Notes: generated by a model from the letters alone, not told the origin. A stretch of DNA of 64,000 nucleotides from CAVZYN01 sp963779515 (GCA_963779515.1 CAVZYN010000001.1:620001-684000), one strand, 5' to 3'. Shown: positions 43,496-51,864, counted from the stretch's first letter. Made by a program: numbers and translations.

Positions 43496-44221
43496 TCAGC
43501 GGTGGCCGCCTTCGAGATAGGCTGCACGGATTTCCGGACGCGCCAATAGCTCGCGGCCAGTCCCGCTCATGGTGATCAGGCCATTGACCATCACATAGGC
43601 GCGATGCGCGAGCTTCAAAGCATGGAACGCATTCTGCTCGACGAGGAAAACCGTCAAGCCCTGCCGCTGATTGAGATCGCGGATCACGTCGAAGATTTGC
43701 TTCACGATCAGCGGCGCAAGCCCGAGCGAGGGCTCGTCCAGCAGCAACAGCTTCGGGCGGCTCATGAGGGCGCGACCGATCGCGAGCATCTGTTGCTCGC
43801 CACCCGACAGCGTGCCAGCGCGTTGCGTCAGCCGCTCCTTGATGCGCGGAAACATGGTGGTGACGCGTTCGAGGTCTTCGTCGAAGTGCGCCAGATTGTC
43901 GAGTTCCGCGCCCATCTGGAGATTTTCAAGCACGGTCATGCGCGCAAAGATTCGCCGGCCTTCGGGCGACTGCGAGATCCGCAGCCGGGCGATCTCGTGC
44001 GTCTCCATGCGCGTGATGTCGTGGCCGTCGTACATGATCCGGCCCTCACGGGCGCGGGGTTGGCCGAAGATCGTCATCATGAGTGTCGACTTGCCAGCGC
44101 CGTTGGCGCCGATCATGGTGACGATCTCGCCAGGGTTGACGGTGATGTCGACGCCCTTCAGCGCCATGATGCTGCCGTAGTAACTCTTGACGCCGGTGAC
44201 TTGAAGCAGGGGCGCGGTCAC
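43496..44221 (-). CDS. livF: Branched-chain amino acid ABC transporter, ATP-binding protein LivF
   Basis: The 241-residue ATPase has Walker A GANGAGKST, signature LSGGEQQ, Walker B LLLLDEPSLGL and the LivF-type tail with HRAYVMVNGLI. It powers uptake through LivH/LivM. The start overlaps the livG stop by four bases (ATGA). Together with livG, livM and livH it completes the membrane and ATPase part of a HAAT transporter; no LivJ/K binding protein is present. Confidence 0.94.
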   Translation of the reverse strand: MTAPLLQVTGVKSYYGSIMALKGVDITVNPGEIVTMIGANGAGKSTLMMTIFGQPRAREGRIMYDGHDITRMETHEIARLRISQSPEGRRIFARMTVLENLQMGAELDNLAHFDEDLERVTTMFPRIKERLTQRAGTLSGGEQQMLAIGRALMSRPKLLLLDEPSLGLAPLIVKQIFDVIRDLNQRQGLTVFLVEQNAFHALKLAHRAYVMVNGLITMSGTGRELLARPEIRAAYLEGGHR

Positions 44222-45120
44222 GAGGCGACCTCCTGGATGGCGTCGTCATTGTCTTCAACGCCAAGGTAGGCGGCGATCACGCGTGGATCGTTGCGCACGG
44301 CGTCTGGCGTCCCATCGGAAATCTTGCGGCCATACTCGAGGACGACGACATGGTCGGAGATTTCCATCACCACCGACATGTCATGTTCGATCAGCAGGAT
44401 GGACGTTCCGTGCTCGAGGCGGATCGCACGCAAGAGCGCATTGAGTTCGCCGCTTTCACGCGGATTGAGGCCGGCCGCCGGTTCATCCAGGCAAAGGAGA
44501 ACGGGGTCCGTGCACATGGCGCGTGCGATCTCGAGCCGGCGCTGGGCGCCATATGGCATGTCGCCCGCGGGATCGTCGGCGCGATCGGTCAATCCGATCT
44601 TGTCCAGCCAATACTTGGCCCGGTCGATCGCCGCGGTCTCGGCGATGCGGTAGCTCTTGGCGCCGAAGAGGCCGGTGACGGTCCAACCGGACGCATCCAT
44701 CAGCGCGTTGTGCTGGGCGACGATCAGGTTTTCGAGCACGGTCATGCCGCTGAACAGGCGGATGTTCTGGAAGGTGCGGGCAACCCGGGCCTTGGCCGCG
44801 ATTTCGAAATCCGGCATCCGCTCCAACAGGAAGAGACCACCTGTCGGCGTGCGATGGAAGCGCTCGCCGGTGATCGTGACGGCGTCGATCGCGGCGGGGG
44901 CCGCCGCGCCACCGACGGAGAGCGACATGCGACCGCTTGTTGGTTTGTAAAAGCCGGTGATGCAGTTGAAGACGGTGGTCTTGCCGGCGCCGTTGGGGCC
45001 GATCACGGCCGTGATGTCGCCGCGGCCGGCGGCAAACGAGACGTCGTCGACGGCGATCAATCCGCCAAAGCGCATCGTCATGTGTTCGACAACCAGGAGC
45101 GGGTCACTTTGCCAGCGCAT
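44218..45120 (-). CDS. livG: Branched-chain amino acid ABC transporter, ATP-binding protein LivG
   Basis: The 300-residue ATPase has Walker A GPNGAGKTT, signature YGAQRRLEIARAM and Walker B LLCLDEPAAGLN, with the LivG/BraF C-terminal extension. It is longer than usual (about 255) because of an insert (GGAAAPAAIDAVTITGERF, about residues 67-85) within the N-terminal beta region. The start overlaps the livM stop by one base. Confidence 0.94.
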   Translation of the reverse strand: MRWQSDPLLVVEHMTMRFGGLIAVDDVSFAAGRGDITAVIGPNGAGKTTVFNCITGFYKPTSGRMSLSVGGAAAPAAIDAVTITGERFHRTPTGGLFLLERMPDFEIAAKARVARTFQNIRLFSGMTVLENLIVAQHNALMDASGWTVTGLFGAKSYRIAETAAIDRAKYWLDKIGLTDRADDPAGDMPYGAQRRLEIARAMCTDPVLLCLDEPAAGLNPRESGELNALLRAIRLEHGTSILLIEHDMSVVMEISDHVVVLEYGRKISDGTPDAVRNDPRVIAAYLGVEDNDDAIQEVAS

Positions 45121-46496
45121 CAGCCGTGCCCCTCCTTGACATGATCGCCCGAGATCGCGCGGCGCTCCTTGAGAATGATGCTCGGCTCGCGTGTTGAGAT
45201 CAGGCCGCGCGGTTTCCAGATCATGAGCACGACCATGATCAATCCAAAGATCAACATGCGGTACTGGGTCGGGTCGAAGTCGTTGCCGAAAAACTGCTTC
45301 AGGAAATCGAGTTCGCGCAGGATCTCCGTCCCGCCGATCATGGCGATGGCGGCGATCGCGACGCCGATCTGGCTGCCCATGCCGCCCATCACGACGATGG
45401 CGAGAATCACCGCGCTTTCGATAAAGGTGAAGCTCTCAGGCGATATGAAGCCTTGGCGCGCGGCGAAGAACGATCCGGCAAGGCCGCCGAAGCCCGCGCC
45501 GATCGCGAAGGCAGTGAGCTTCGTGTTGGTTGTGTTGATACCGAGCGAGCGGCAGGCGATTTCGTCTTCGCGCAGCGCTTCCCACGCGCGGCCGACGGGC
45601 AGGCGGCGCAGTCGCAAGGTCACCCAGTTGGTGAGAAGCGCCATCGCGAGAATGAGATAGAACAGGAAGATCGTGCGGTAGAGCGGCGTAAACTCCAAGC
45701 CGAAGGTTGCAGCAAAGCCTTCGTCAGAGGCGTTGAAGGGGATGCCGAAGAACGAGGGCCGTGGGATCGACGAGATGCCAGCGTAACCGCCCGTCAGATC
45801 GATCCAATTGATCAAGACGAGCCGGATGATCTCCCCGAACGCGAGCGTCACGATCGCGAGATAGTCGCCGCGCAGCCGCAGCACTGGAAATCCGAGCAGG
45901 ACGCCCCAGAAGGCAGCCAGGATGCCGGCGAGCGGCAAGCAGACCCAGAACGACAGTCCAAACGTGGTGGCAAGTAGCGCGTAGGAGTAGGCGCCGACGG
46001 CATAGAAGGCGACATAGCCAAGATCGAGCAGCCCGGCGAGGCCGACGACGATGTTCAAGCCCCAGCCGAGCATGATGTAGATCAGGATCTGGATGCCGAA
46101 ATTGTCGATCCACTTGATCGAGCCGGCTTGCCCGGTGAGCGCAAGCGCGATCATCGGGTAGGCGGCGAGGAAGATCAGGCCGCCGATCGAAATGGCGCGC
46201 GAGACATTCGGGGACAACACCATGGCCGCGGCTTTTTTGAGCGGAGCCGCTTCGGCGCGTCGCAGAATGACATACAGGAACCGCGCCGCAAATGCCGCGG
46301 CAACAAGCCCCGCGACCAGCCCCCAGCGAGATTGGAGGACGAGCTGGTTCTCCATGTTCTGCTCGGTGCGGAGCGCGACGATGGGGATCGATAGTCCGAG
46401 CGTCAGGAGGGCGGCGCCGAATCCTTCCCTGATCGCGGTGGCGAAGCGATTGGTGGCAACAGAGGCAGCGCTTGCTGGCGCGGTTTCCAAGGCCAT
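45120..46496 (-). CDS. livM: Branched-chain amino acid ABC transporter, permease LivM
   Basis: The 458-residue permease carries an extra N-terminal part (about 1-120, two or three helices) before the conserved core, which contains GLNIVVGLAGLLDLGYVAFYAVGAY, LRGDYLAIVTLAFGEIIRL and the coupling EAA-like region AWEALREDEIACRSLGINTT. The C-terminus ends in a short hydrophilic tail. Size and layout match long alphaproteobacterial LivM. It lies three bases after livH. Confidence 0.93.
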   Translation of the reverse strand: MALETAPASAASVATNRFATAIREGFGAALLTLGLSIPIVALRTEQNMENQLVLQSRWGLVAGLVAAAFAARFLYVILRRAEAAPLKKAAAMVLSPNVSRAISIGGLIFLAAYPMIALALTGQAGSIKWIDNFGIQILIYIMLGWGLNIVVGLAGLLDLGYVAFYAVGAYSYALLATTFGLSFWVCLPLAGILAAFWGVLLGFPVLRLRGDYLAIVTLAFGEIIRLVLINWIDLTGGYAGISSIPRPSFFGIPFNASDEGFAATFGLEFTPLYRTIFLFYLILAMALLTNWVTLRLRRLPVGRAWEALREDEIACRSLGINTTNTKLTAFAIGAGFGGLAGSFFAARQGFISPESFTFIESAVILAIVVMGGMGSQIGVAIAAIAMIGGTEILRELDFLKQFFGNDFDPTQYRMLIFGLIMVVLMIWKPRGLISTREPSIILKERRAISGDHVKEGHG

Positions 46497-46499
46497 GGC

Positions 46500-47450
46500 T
46501 CAGACCTTCTCGACTTCGGGTTTGCCGAGAATGCCAGAGGGCAGGAAGATGAGCGTGATGGCGAGGATCGAGAACGCCGCCACATCTTTGTAGTCGATCG
46601 AAAAATACGCAGACCAGAGCGCCTCGATCAGGCCGATGATGAGGCCCCCGAGCACGGCGCCCGGCAGCGATCCAATGCCACCCAAGACTGCGGCGGTGAA
46701 CGCTTTGACGCCGGGCACGAAGCCATCGGCGAAGTTCACGACGCCGTATTGCAGGATGTACATGACGCCGGCGACGGCGGCCAGCGCCGCACCCATGATG
46801 AAGGTGATGGAGATGGTTTTGTCGACGTCGATGCCGAGCAGACGCGCCATCTTGCTGTCTTGTTCGCAGGCGCGTTGCGCGCGGCCAAGCGGCGTTTTCT
46901 GCACCAGATACCAGAAGCCCGCGAGCAGGATCGCCGTGACCGCCATGATCACCAGCTGTTTGTAGGCGATCTGGATGCCGTAGCCGGCGTTCTCGAACCA
47001 GCACGGCCGGGCGGGGGTGCTGGCGCCCGAGATGCAAATGCCGCCATCGACCAGCGGCGGCAGCGGTTTATTGCGCGGGCCCTGCACCACCTGCACGAAG
47101 TTGACGAGGAAGATCGACATGCCGATCGCGGAGATCAAGGGCGCGAGCCGAAACGATCCGCGCAGCGGCCGATAGGCGATGCGTTCGATGGCCCAGTTCC
47201 AGAGCGACGTCAGCAGCATGCCGATCAGCAGCATCAGCACGAGGGCAACGATCACGTTGCTCCACCCGAGCACCTGCGTCAGCACGAGGAAGACGATCAA
47301 GGCGATGAAGGTCGACAGCATGAAGACGTCGCCGTGCGCGAAGTTGACCATGCCGATGATGCCGAACACCATCGTGTAGCCGATGGCGATCAATCCGTAG
47401 ATGGAGCCGAGTGTGAGCCCGTTCAGAACCTGTTGGACGAAATAGTCCAT
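46500..47450 (-). CDS. livH: Branched-chain amino acid ABC transporter, permease LivH
   Basis: The 316-residue permease begins FVQQVLNGLTLGSIYGLIAIGYTMVFGIIGMVNFAHGDVFM, the diagnostic LivH N-terminus. The coupling segment RAQRACEQDSKMARLLGIDVDKTI and KAFTAAVLGGIGSLPGAVLGG follow. It heads the liv operon (livH-livM-livG-livF-DUF6867). Upstream is a double-CDGSH gene separated by a terminator-like hairpin. Confidence 0.94.
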   Translation of the reverse strand: MDYFVQQVLNGLTLGSIYGLIAIGYTMVFGIIGMVNFAHGDVFMLSTFIALIVFLVLTQVLGWSNVIVALVLMLLIGMLLTSLWNWAIERIAYRPLRGSFRLAPLISAIGMSIFLVNFVQVVQGPRNKPLPPLVDGGICISGASTPARPCWFENAGYGIQIAYKQLVIMAVTAILLAGFWYLVQKTPLGRAQRACEQDSKMARLLGIDVDKTISITFIMGAALAAVAGVMYILQYGVVNFADGFVPGVKAFTAAVLGGIGSLPGAVLGGLIIGLIEALWSAYFSIDYKDVAAFSILAITLIFLPSGILGKPEVEKV

Positions 47451-47492
47451 GAAGATGTGCCTCGGCCCGCTTCGGTGTTGCTGGAAACAAAG

Positions 47493-47514
47493 AGGCGCCG
47501 ATCGCTCGGCGCCT
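47493..47514 (-). terminator. Perfect hairpin between CDGSH gene and livH
   Basis: AGGCGCCGA pairs with TCGGCGCCT around a four-base loop. On the minus strand it is followed by CTTTGTTT, so it can end transcription of the CDGSH gene before livH. Confidence 0.7.
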
Positions 47515-47531
47515 GATGAAGATGTGCTGGC

Positions 47532-47774
47532 CTAAAGCATGTTGTGGGCGCCGTCGCAGAACGGCTTGTCGTCGGTCGACTTGCAGCCACAGAGATTAGC
47601 GGTCTCGGTTTTCTCGGCGACGAAGCGCAGCGGCTGAAAGGATGTCCCCTTATGCGTGCCATCGCAGAACGGTTGTTTGCCCGAACGGCCGCAGGTGCAC
47701 CAGAAATAGGCTTTGCCGGCTTCGAGCGGCACTTGGAACGGCCCTTTCTGGGCGACGACAGGATCATCTGCCAC
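47532..47774 (-). CDS. CDGSH iron-sulfur domain protein, two motifs
   Basis: The 80-residue protein has two CDGSH-type 2Fe-2S motifs: CTCGRSGKQPFCDGTH (about 26-41) and CGCKSTDDKPFCDGAH (about 62-77), each with three Cys and one His ligand. Such bacterial two-motif proteins are redox or Fe-S transfer proteins in the cytoplasm; the partner is unknown. It lies downstream of soxYZ on the same strand but a hairpin separates them. Confidence 0.92.
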   Translation of the reverse strand: MADDPVVAQKGPFQVPLEAGKAYFWCTCGRSGKQPFCDGTHKGTSFQPLRFVAEKTETANLCGCKSTDDKPFCDGAHNML

Positions 47775-47875
47775 GACGACTTCTCTCCCTCACCATTGTC
47801 TCCCTACCGGTATCGAATGGCAGCCATGCCTGCAAGCCCGTGTTTGGCTCGGGATCGGCGCTGCTGCAACGCAAA

Positions 47876-47899
47876 CGGCCCGCCGGTGAGGGCGGGCCG
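47876..47899 (-). terminator. Strong hairpin downstream of soxZ
   Basis: CGGCCCGCC (47876-47884) pairs with GGCGGGCCG (47891-47899) around GGTGAG. On the minus strand the tail is only TTTGCG, so it may be a weak terminator for soxYZ. Confidence 0.6.
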
Positions 47900-47924
47900 C
47901 GAGAGGCAGGTGCTGGAATGCGCG

Positions 47925-48248
47925 TCAAGTCACGTTCAACTTGGTCTTCTCGACGATCTTCTCGCCCTTGTCGTCGAGCCAGGAAAACTCGAATTCTCCG
48001 GGTCCAGGCACTTTCATGAAGAAAGCGATGTAGGGATTGGCGGAAATCCCCGGTTGGAGCTCGGCCTTGAAGACAGGCTTGCCGGCAAAGGAGGCCGTGA
48101 AGGTATTGATGATGAGGCGCGGGATGGTCTGTCCGCTGGCGTCCTTGCGCTGCCCCGTCTCCATGACGTGACTGACGAGCGTCTTGATCTCGATGACCTC
48201 ACCAACCTTGGCGCTGTCCGGCAATTTGATGCGTGGCTTGGTTGACAT
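47925..48248 (-). CDS. soxZ: Thiosulfate oxidation carrier complex protein SoxZ
   Basis: The 107-residue immunoglobulin-like subunit pairs with SoxY to carry sulfur intermediates in the periplasm. Recognisable features are GEVIEIKTLVSHVMETGQRKD, ARLIINTF-like core (PRLIINTFTASFAGKPVF) and KVPGPGEFEFSWLDDKGE. It has no signal peptide, as usual, because it is exported bound to SoxY. It follows soxY by 13 bases. Confidence 0.96.
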   Translation of the reverse strand: MSTKPRIKLPDSAKVGEVIEIKTLVSHVMETGQRKDASGQTIPRLIINTFTASFAGKPVFKAELQPGISANPYIAFFMKVPGPGEFEFSWLDDKGEKIVEKTKLNVT

Positions 48249-48261
48249 GATTTCTCTCCGC

Positions 48262-48741
48262 TCAGCCGCCGCAGCCGCCGATAGTGACCTTTACGGTGCG
48301 TTTGCTCATCAGGAACTTGCCGTCGGACAGTTCGGCGATGGCGACGATGTCCTGGGTCTTGGCAAGCCGCATCCGGCTTTGGACCGCGGCCTTGCCGGAC
48401 TGGGGCGTGAAATTGTAGGCCGCGACATTGGCCTGGGGATTGCCGTTGGCGAGCACGTGCAGCGTCTTGACATAGTCAGTCTCGCTCATGGGGCTCTCGA
48501 CCGAGACGGTGAAGGGTACTGTGTTCCCGTTCTCGGCGATCTCCGGCATGTCGATCATGATCTTGGCTTCGGAGGGTTTGGCTTCGCCGAGGATCTTCTT
48601 CATTACCTCTTCGAAGGTCGGCAAGCGGTCCTGAGCGGCCGCCTTGCGAACGCCTAGCAGTGCCGCAATCAACCCGGCGGCGGAGGCGCCGAGGATAATG
48701 TCGCGCCGGTCGATGGTCGCGATCGTGAGTGCGTCGGACAT
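48262..48741 (-). CDS. soxY: Thiosulfate oxidation carrier protein SoxY
   Basis: The 159-residue protein carries a Tat-like leader (IDRRDIILGASAAGLIAALLG) and ends in the essential KVTIGGCGG swinging arm, whose Cys covalently binds the sulfur substrate. The start is ATG 48741. Its promoter region is shared with the divergent SoxS-like gene and contains a near match to the ATTC-N8-GAAT motif. SoxB, SoxAX and SoxCD genes are not in the window. Confidence 0.96.
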   Translation of the reverse strand: MSDALTIATIDRRDIILGASAAGLIAALLGVRKAAAQDRLPTFEEVMKKILGEAKPSEAKIMIDMPEIAENGNTVPFTVSVESPMSETDYVKTLHVLANGNPQANVAAYNFTPQSGKAAVQSRMRLAKTQDIVAIAELSDGKFLMSKRTVKVTIGGCGG

Positions 48742-48814
48742 TCTCGTTGTGTCTCCGTGTTCGCAGGTGCGAAATCGACAGTGCGGTTCGGCCATTGTGA
48801 TCTTGCAATATCAT

Positions 48815-48839
48815 ATTAGAATGTTTGAATGCAATTCAA
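48815..48839. promoter_or_regulatory. Putative persulfide-repressor operator, soxY/soxS divergent region
   Basis: ATTA-N8-GAAT at 48815-48830 is one base off ATTC-N8-GAAT, and it overlaps a palindrome TTGAAT-GCA-ATTCAA (48825-48839). The site is 58 bases from the SoxS-like start and 73 from soxY, in an AT-rich pocket. The role is inferred from the exact copies at 2852 and 51919. Confidence 0.5.
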
Positions 48840-48888
48840 GGCGCCGTGTGGCAATCAGTGGGGACCGGCGCGAAATGGATCTGAAGTG

Positions 48889-49305
48889 ATGGGGAAATTG
48901 CCACTATTGACGCGCCGCTCGGCGATCGTGGCCGGGGCAGCGGCGGGACTGCAGCCGCTGCTTGGTTCGGCGGCGGTGGCGCAGACAGCATTTCTCGCGG
49001 CGCCGGCGGCTCTGTTGATGGTCGATGCCAGCAGTTGCCATTACTGCCGGCGTTGGCACGCCGACGTCCGGCAGGGCTACCAGAACAGCGAGGAAGGCCG
49101 GTTCGCGCCGCTGATGATCCGGCAAGCCGGTAACCCGGATCTGCGCGTGGTCAAGGGATTGGTCTATACGCCGACGTTTGTCGCCTATTCAGGCGGCACG
49201 GAAATCGGCAGGATCGTCGGCTACCAGGGTGCGGATCATTTCTGGGGGGAAGTTGGTGGACTCCTGCGGCAAGCTGGATTTAAGCCGGTGAAGCGCGGCA
49301 CTTGA
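48889..49305 (+). CDS. SoxS-like periplasmic thioredoxin-fold protein
   Basis: The 138-residue exported protein has a Tat-like leader (LLTRRSAIVAGAAAG) followed by a thioredoxin-like domain with active-site SSCHYCRRWH (CxxC) and the cis-Pro loop YTPTFVAY. In Sox clusters SoxS reduces a disulfide on SoxY and keeps it active. It starts at ATG 48889 after GAAGTG and is followed 44 bases later by the flavoprotein gene, so both probably share one transcript. Confidence 0.85.
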   Translation: MGKLPLLTRRSAIVAGAAAGLQPLLGSAAVAQTAFLAAPAALLMVDASSCHYCRRWHADVRQGYQNSEEGRFAPLMIRQAGNPDLRVVKGLVYTPTFVAYSGGTEIGRIVGYQGADHFWGEVGGLLRQAGFKPVKRGT

Positions 49306-49349
49306 GCGTAAGCGGATTGAATAAAACGGGAACTGTGGGAGAGGAAAAA

Positions 49350-50672
49350 ATGTCAGACGTCTCGAGACGCGGATTCGGCCGGTTGGCCGGCGGCGTGGTG
49401 GCCGGCGCGACGGTGTTGCCGCACTTTGCCATTGCCCAGACGAAGCCGCGCGTTGTGGTCGTCGGCGGCGGCGCCGGCGGCGCGACGGTTGCGCATTATC
49501 TCAAGAAGGATGCACCGAACGTCGAGGTGACGCTCATTGAGGCGAACCCGACGTATTCGTCGTCGTTCTTCTCGAACCTTTATGTCGGCGGCGTCCGCGA
49601 GTTTGGTACACTCAATCACAACTATAGCGGCTTGCGCAAAGTCGGCGTCAAGGTGGTGCATGAGTTCGCAACGGAGGTCGATGCCGCGAAGAAAGTCGTG
49701 AAGACGCGCGGCGGCGGCACCTATGCCTACGACAAGCTGGTTTTCTCGCCCGGCATCGCGATCAAGTACGACAGCGTTCCTGGATATTCGGTGCAGCTGG
49801 CCGAGGCGATGCCGCATGCCTACATGACGGCGGGCGGGCCGAAGCAGATCCTGCGGTCGCAGCTCACGTCGATGAAGGATGGTGGCACGGTGGTGATGGT
49901 GATGCCGCCCAATCCCTACCGGTGCCCGCCCGGGCCTTATGAGCGCGCCTGCATGATCGCGCACTACCTCAAGACCAAAAAGCCGAAATCGAAGCTCGTG
50001 ATCCTCGATCCGAAGAAGGCGTTTTCGAAGCAGCCGGTGTTCACCGAGGCGTTCGACAAATATTACAAGGACATCATCGACCTGAAGCTGACGAACGACA
50101 TCGACGACTTCGCGGTGACGGCGCTCGACGCCAAGACCAAGGAGTTCACGACCAAGGCGGGCTTCAAGGTCAAGGCCGATGTCGCCAACGTCATCCCGGC
50201 GCAAAAGGCCGGCGACATCGCGTTCAAGGCCGGTGTCACGCAGGGCGATTGGGTGCCGGTGAACCCTGAGGATTTCTCGTCCAAGGCACAAAAGGACATC
50301 TATGTGCTGGGCGATGCGACGATTGCCGCCGAGATGCCGAAATCGGCTTTTTCCGCCAACAGCCAGGCCAAGGTCGTCGCCGGCGAGTTACTGGCCGAGT
50401 TCGCCAAGAAGGACAAGTTCCCGGCGCGGTTCCGCAATACGTGCTGGTCGCTGGTGGCACCGGATGATTGCATCAAGATTGGCGCGAACTATGCGCCGAA
50501 GGACGGCAAGCTCGATCCCTCCGGATCATTCGTGTCGCAGAAAGGCGAAGACGCCGGCGTGCGCAAGCAGAACTACGCCGAGAGCGTGGGCTGGTACGAC
50601 GGCATCATCGCCGACATGTTTGCCAAGACAGCGGCGCCGGCCGCGGCGGAGCCAAGGAAAAAGGCGGGCTGA
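49350..50672 (+). CDS. soxF: SoxF/FccB, flavoprotein subunit of flavocytochrome c sulfide dehydrogenase
   Basis: The 440-residue periplasmic flavoprotein oxidises sulfide, passing electrons to a cytochrome c partner. A Tat signal (SRRGFGRLAGG) precedes the FAD motif VVVVGGGAGGATVAHYL. The redox-active cysteines are in YRCPPGPYERA and NTCWSLVAPDDC. The position that in FccB binds FAD covalently (Cys in YTC-like segments) reads TYSSSFFSNLYVGG here, so FAD is probably not covalently held. The C-terminal FCSD domain matches. GAGAGG lies a few bases before ATG 49350. The likely cytochrome partner is encoded at 51.1-51.5 kb. Confidence 0.93.
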   Translation: MSDVSRRGFGRLAGGVVAGATVLPHFAIAQTKPRVVVVGGGAGGATVAHYLKKDAPNVEVTLIEANPTYSSSFFSNLYVGGVREFGTLNHNYSGLRKVGVKVVHEFATEVDAAKKVVKTRGGGTYAYDKLVFSPGIAIKYDSVPGYSVQLAEAMPHAYMTAGGPKQILRSQLTSMKDGGTVVMVMPPNPYRCPPGPYERACMIAHYLKTKKPKSKLVILDPKKAFSKQPVFTEAFDKYYKDIIDLKLTNDIDDFAVTALDAKTKEFTTKAGFKVKADVANVIPAQKAGDIAFKAGVTQGDWVPVNPEDFSSKAQKDIYVLGDATIAAEMPKSAFSANSQAKVVAGELLAEFAKKDKFPARFRNTCWSLVAPDDCIKIGANYAPKDGKLDPSGSFVSQKGEDAGVRKQNYAESVGWYDGIIADMFAKTAAPAAAEPRKKAG

Positions 50673-50698
50673 TCGCGCGCCGGAGTTGTGATTGAGAG

Positions 50699-50735
50699 AG
50701 GCGGGTCCATGGGCGTCCATGTGGCCCGCCTTTTT
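50699..50735 (+). terminator. Rho-independent terminator after soxF
   Basis: GGCGGG (50700-50705) pairs with CCCGCC (50725-50730) and is followed by TTTTT. Confidence 0.75.
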
Positions 50736-50742
50736 CGTTGGG

Positions 50743-51078
50743 CTATTGCCATCGCGCGGGCGACTGGCAGATGCGGGTCGGACCCTGCACATAGCGCCGG
50801 CCCTTGGCGTCGAACTGATCCGGCATACATTGGCGGCAGAGTTGCGCCGGACAGTTACGAGCGCACGAGCGCGCGTTGCGCGGGCAATTGCGAGCGCCGC
50901 TCTTGCGGCATGCCTCCGCTTCATGATCGCACAGCAGCTGGCACATGGTCAGGCAGCGCGGGCATTCGAGCGTGGTGCAGTCCTCCTTCGCCGCGGTCGA
51001 TTGGGCCATGGCCGACGGCGCGAGGATGATCGCGAGGACCGCAGCGGCGAGAAGGAGTGGCGTTGCTAGGCGGCGCAT
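50743..51078 (-). CDS. Cys-rich small secreted protein in sulfur cluster
   Basis: The 111-residue protein has a signal peptide ending AMAQ (about residue 26) and 12 Cys residues in a compact array (ECPRCLTMC, LLCDHEAEAC, NCPRNARSCARNC, LCRQC). No family is recognised. It follows the cytochrome c and soxR genes on the same strand, 38 bases after the cytochrome stop, so it probably belongs to the same operon and may be a sulfur or metal carrier. The large Cys count sets it apart. Confidence 0.7.
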   Translation of the reverse strand: MRRLATPLLLAAAVLAIILAPSAMAQSTAAKEDCTTLECPRCLTMCQLLCDHEAEACRKSGARNCPRNARSCARNCPAQLCRQCMPDQFDAKGRRYVQGPTRICQSPARWQ

Positions 51079-51116
51079 CCGTGTGCTCCCCAGTCGCGCC
51101 GCGCGCCGCGTCGCGG

Positions 51117-51485
51117 CTACTTTTTTGCTTTGACGGGCGGCGCGCCGGCGGCGGTTTTCTTTTCGGGCTTTGGCAGCGCGCCGTAGAAGGCCGCCAATGC
51201 AGCAATCTGCTCATCGTCGAGGGACTTCGCCACCGATACCATGGCGGGGTTAGGCCGCGCGCCGTCCTTGTAGAACTTCAGCGTCGTGATGAACTCGTCT
51301 CTGTTCCAGGCGACGATCGAGGGGATGCCGTTGTCGGTGCCGTCGATGCGATGGCAGCCAGTGCACTCCTGCGCGAGATGTTTGCCGTAGGCGCGCTGGC
51401 GCGCGTCGTCGGCGCGCGCCAATGACGGCATCTGGATCAGGCATGCGACGACAACAGCCAGGAGATATTGGTTGCGCACGTTCAA
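51117..51485 (-). CDS. Class I cytochrome c, probable SoxF partner (SoxE/FccA-like)
   Basis: The 122-residue periplasmic monoheme cytochrome has a signal peptide ending ARA-DD, heme attachment motif CTGCH, and an axial Met in PAMVSVAKSLDDEQIAALAAFY. The tail is Lys/Pro-rich. The best start is TTG 51485, eight bases after GAGG. Electron acceptance from SoxF is inferred from the neighbourhood. It lies 10 bases after the soxR stop. Confidence 0.85.
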   Translation of the reverse strand: MNVRNQYLLAVVVACLIQMPSLARADDARQRAYGKHLAQECTGCHRIDGTDNGIPSIVAWNRDEFITTLKFYKDGARPNPAMVSVAKSLDDEQIAALAAFYGALPKPEKKTAAGAPPVKAKK

Positions 51486-51495
51486 CGTTCGGTCC

Positions 51496-51864
51496 TCAAG
51501 GTTTGAGCTTGGTGACGGCTTTTGCACAATAGTGCTCGTACAGAATGGCGACGATTTGTTTGGCGACGGTGTCTGTCAAAGAGTAGTAGGAGAAGTGGCC
51601 GCGACGTTCGGCCTTCACGAGGCCGTCGAGCCGGAGCCGCGTCAGATGCTGCGAGGTGAGCGACTGGCGCGCGCCGATGGCGTCGCAGATATCCGTGACG
51701 GTCTTTTCGCTCTCCATCAGGAGACAGAGGATCATCAGGCGGTAAGGGCTGCCGATCGAGCGCAAAAGGTCGGCCGCTTCCTCAGCAGCCGCGCGCATGG
51801 ACGAGAGCATCTCGGGCTCTGATCCGCTGGCGGCGACATTTTGAGTTTCACTTGGCGGCAGCAC
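51496..51864 (-). CDS. soxR: ArsR-family persulfide-sensing repressor (SoxR/SqrR/BigR type)
   Basis: The 122-residue winged-helix repressor has the ArsR core SPYRLMILCLLMESEKTVTDICDAIGARQSLTSQHLTRLRLDGLVKAERRGHFSYYSL. Two cysteines, Cys47 in the second helix and Cys113 in the last helix, are 66 residues apart, the same spacing as the sensing Cys41/Cys107 pair of Rhodobacter SqrR; they form a tetrasulfide link with persulfide. A third Cys60 is extra. Upstream is an exact operator motif, so it is probably self-regulated and controls the sox genes and the DsrE gene. Confidence 0.9.
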   Translation of the reverse strand: MLPPSETQNVAASGSEPEMLSSMRAAAEEAADLLRSIGSPYRLMILCLLMESEKTVTDICDAIGARQSLTSQHLTRLRLDGLVKAERRGHFSYYSLTDTVAKQIVAILYEHYCAKAVTKLKP

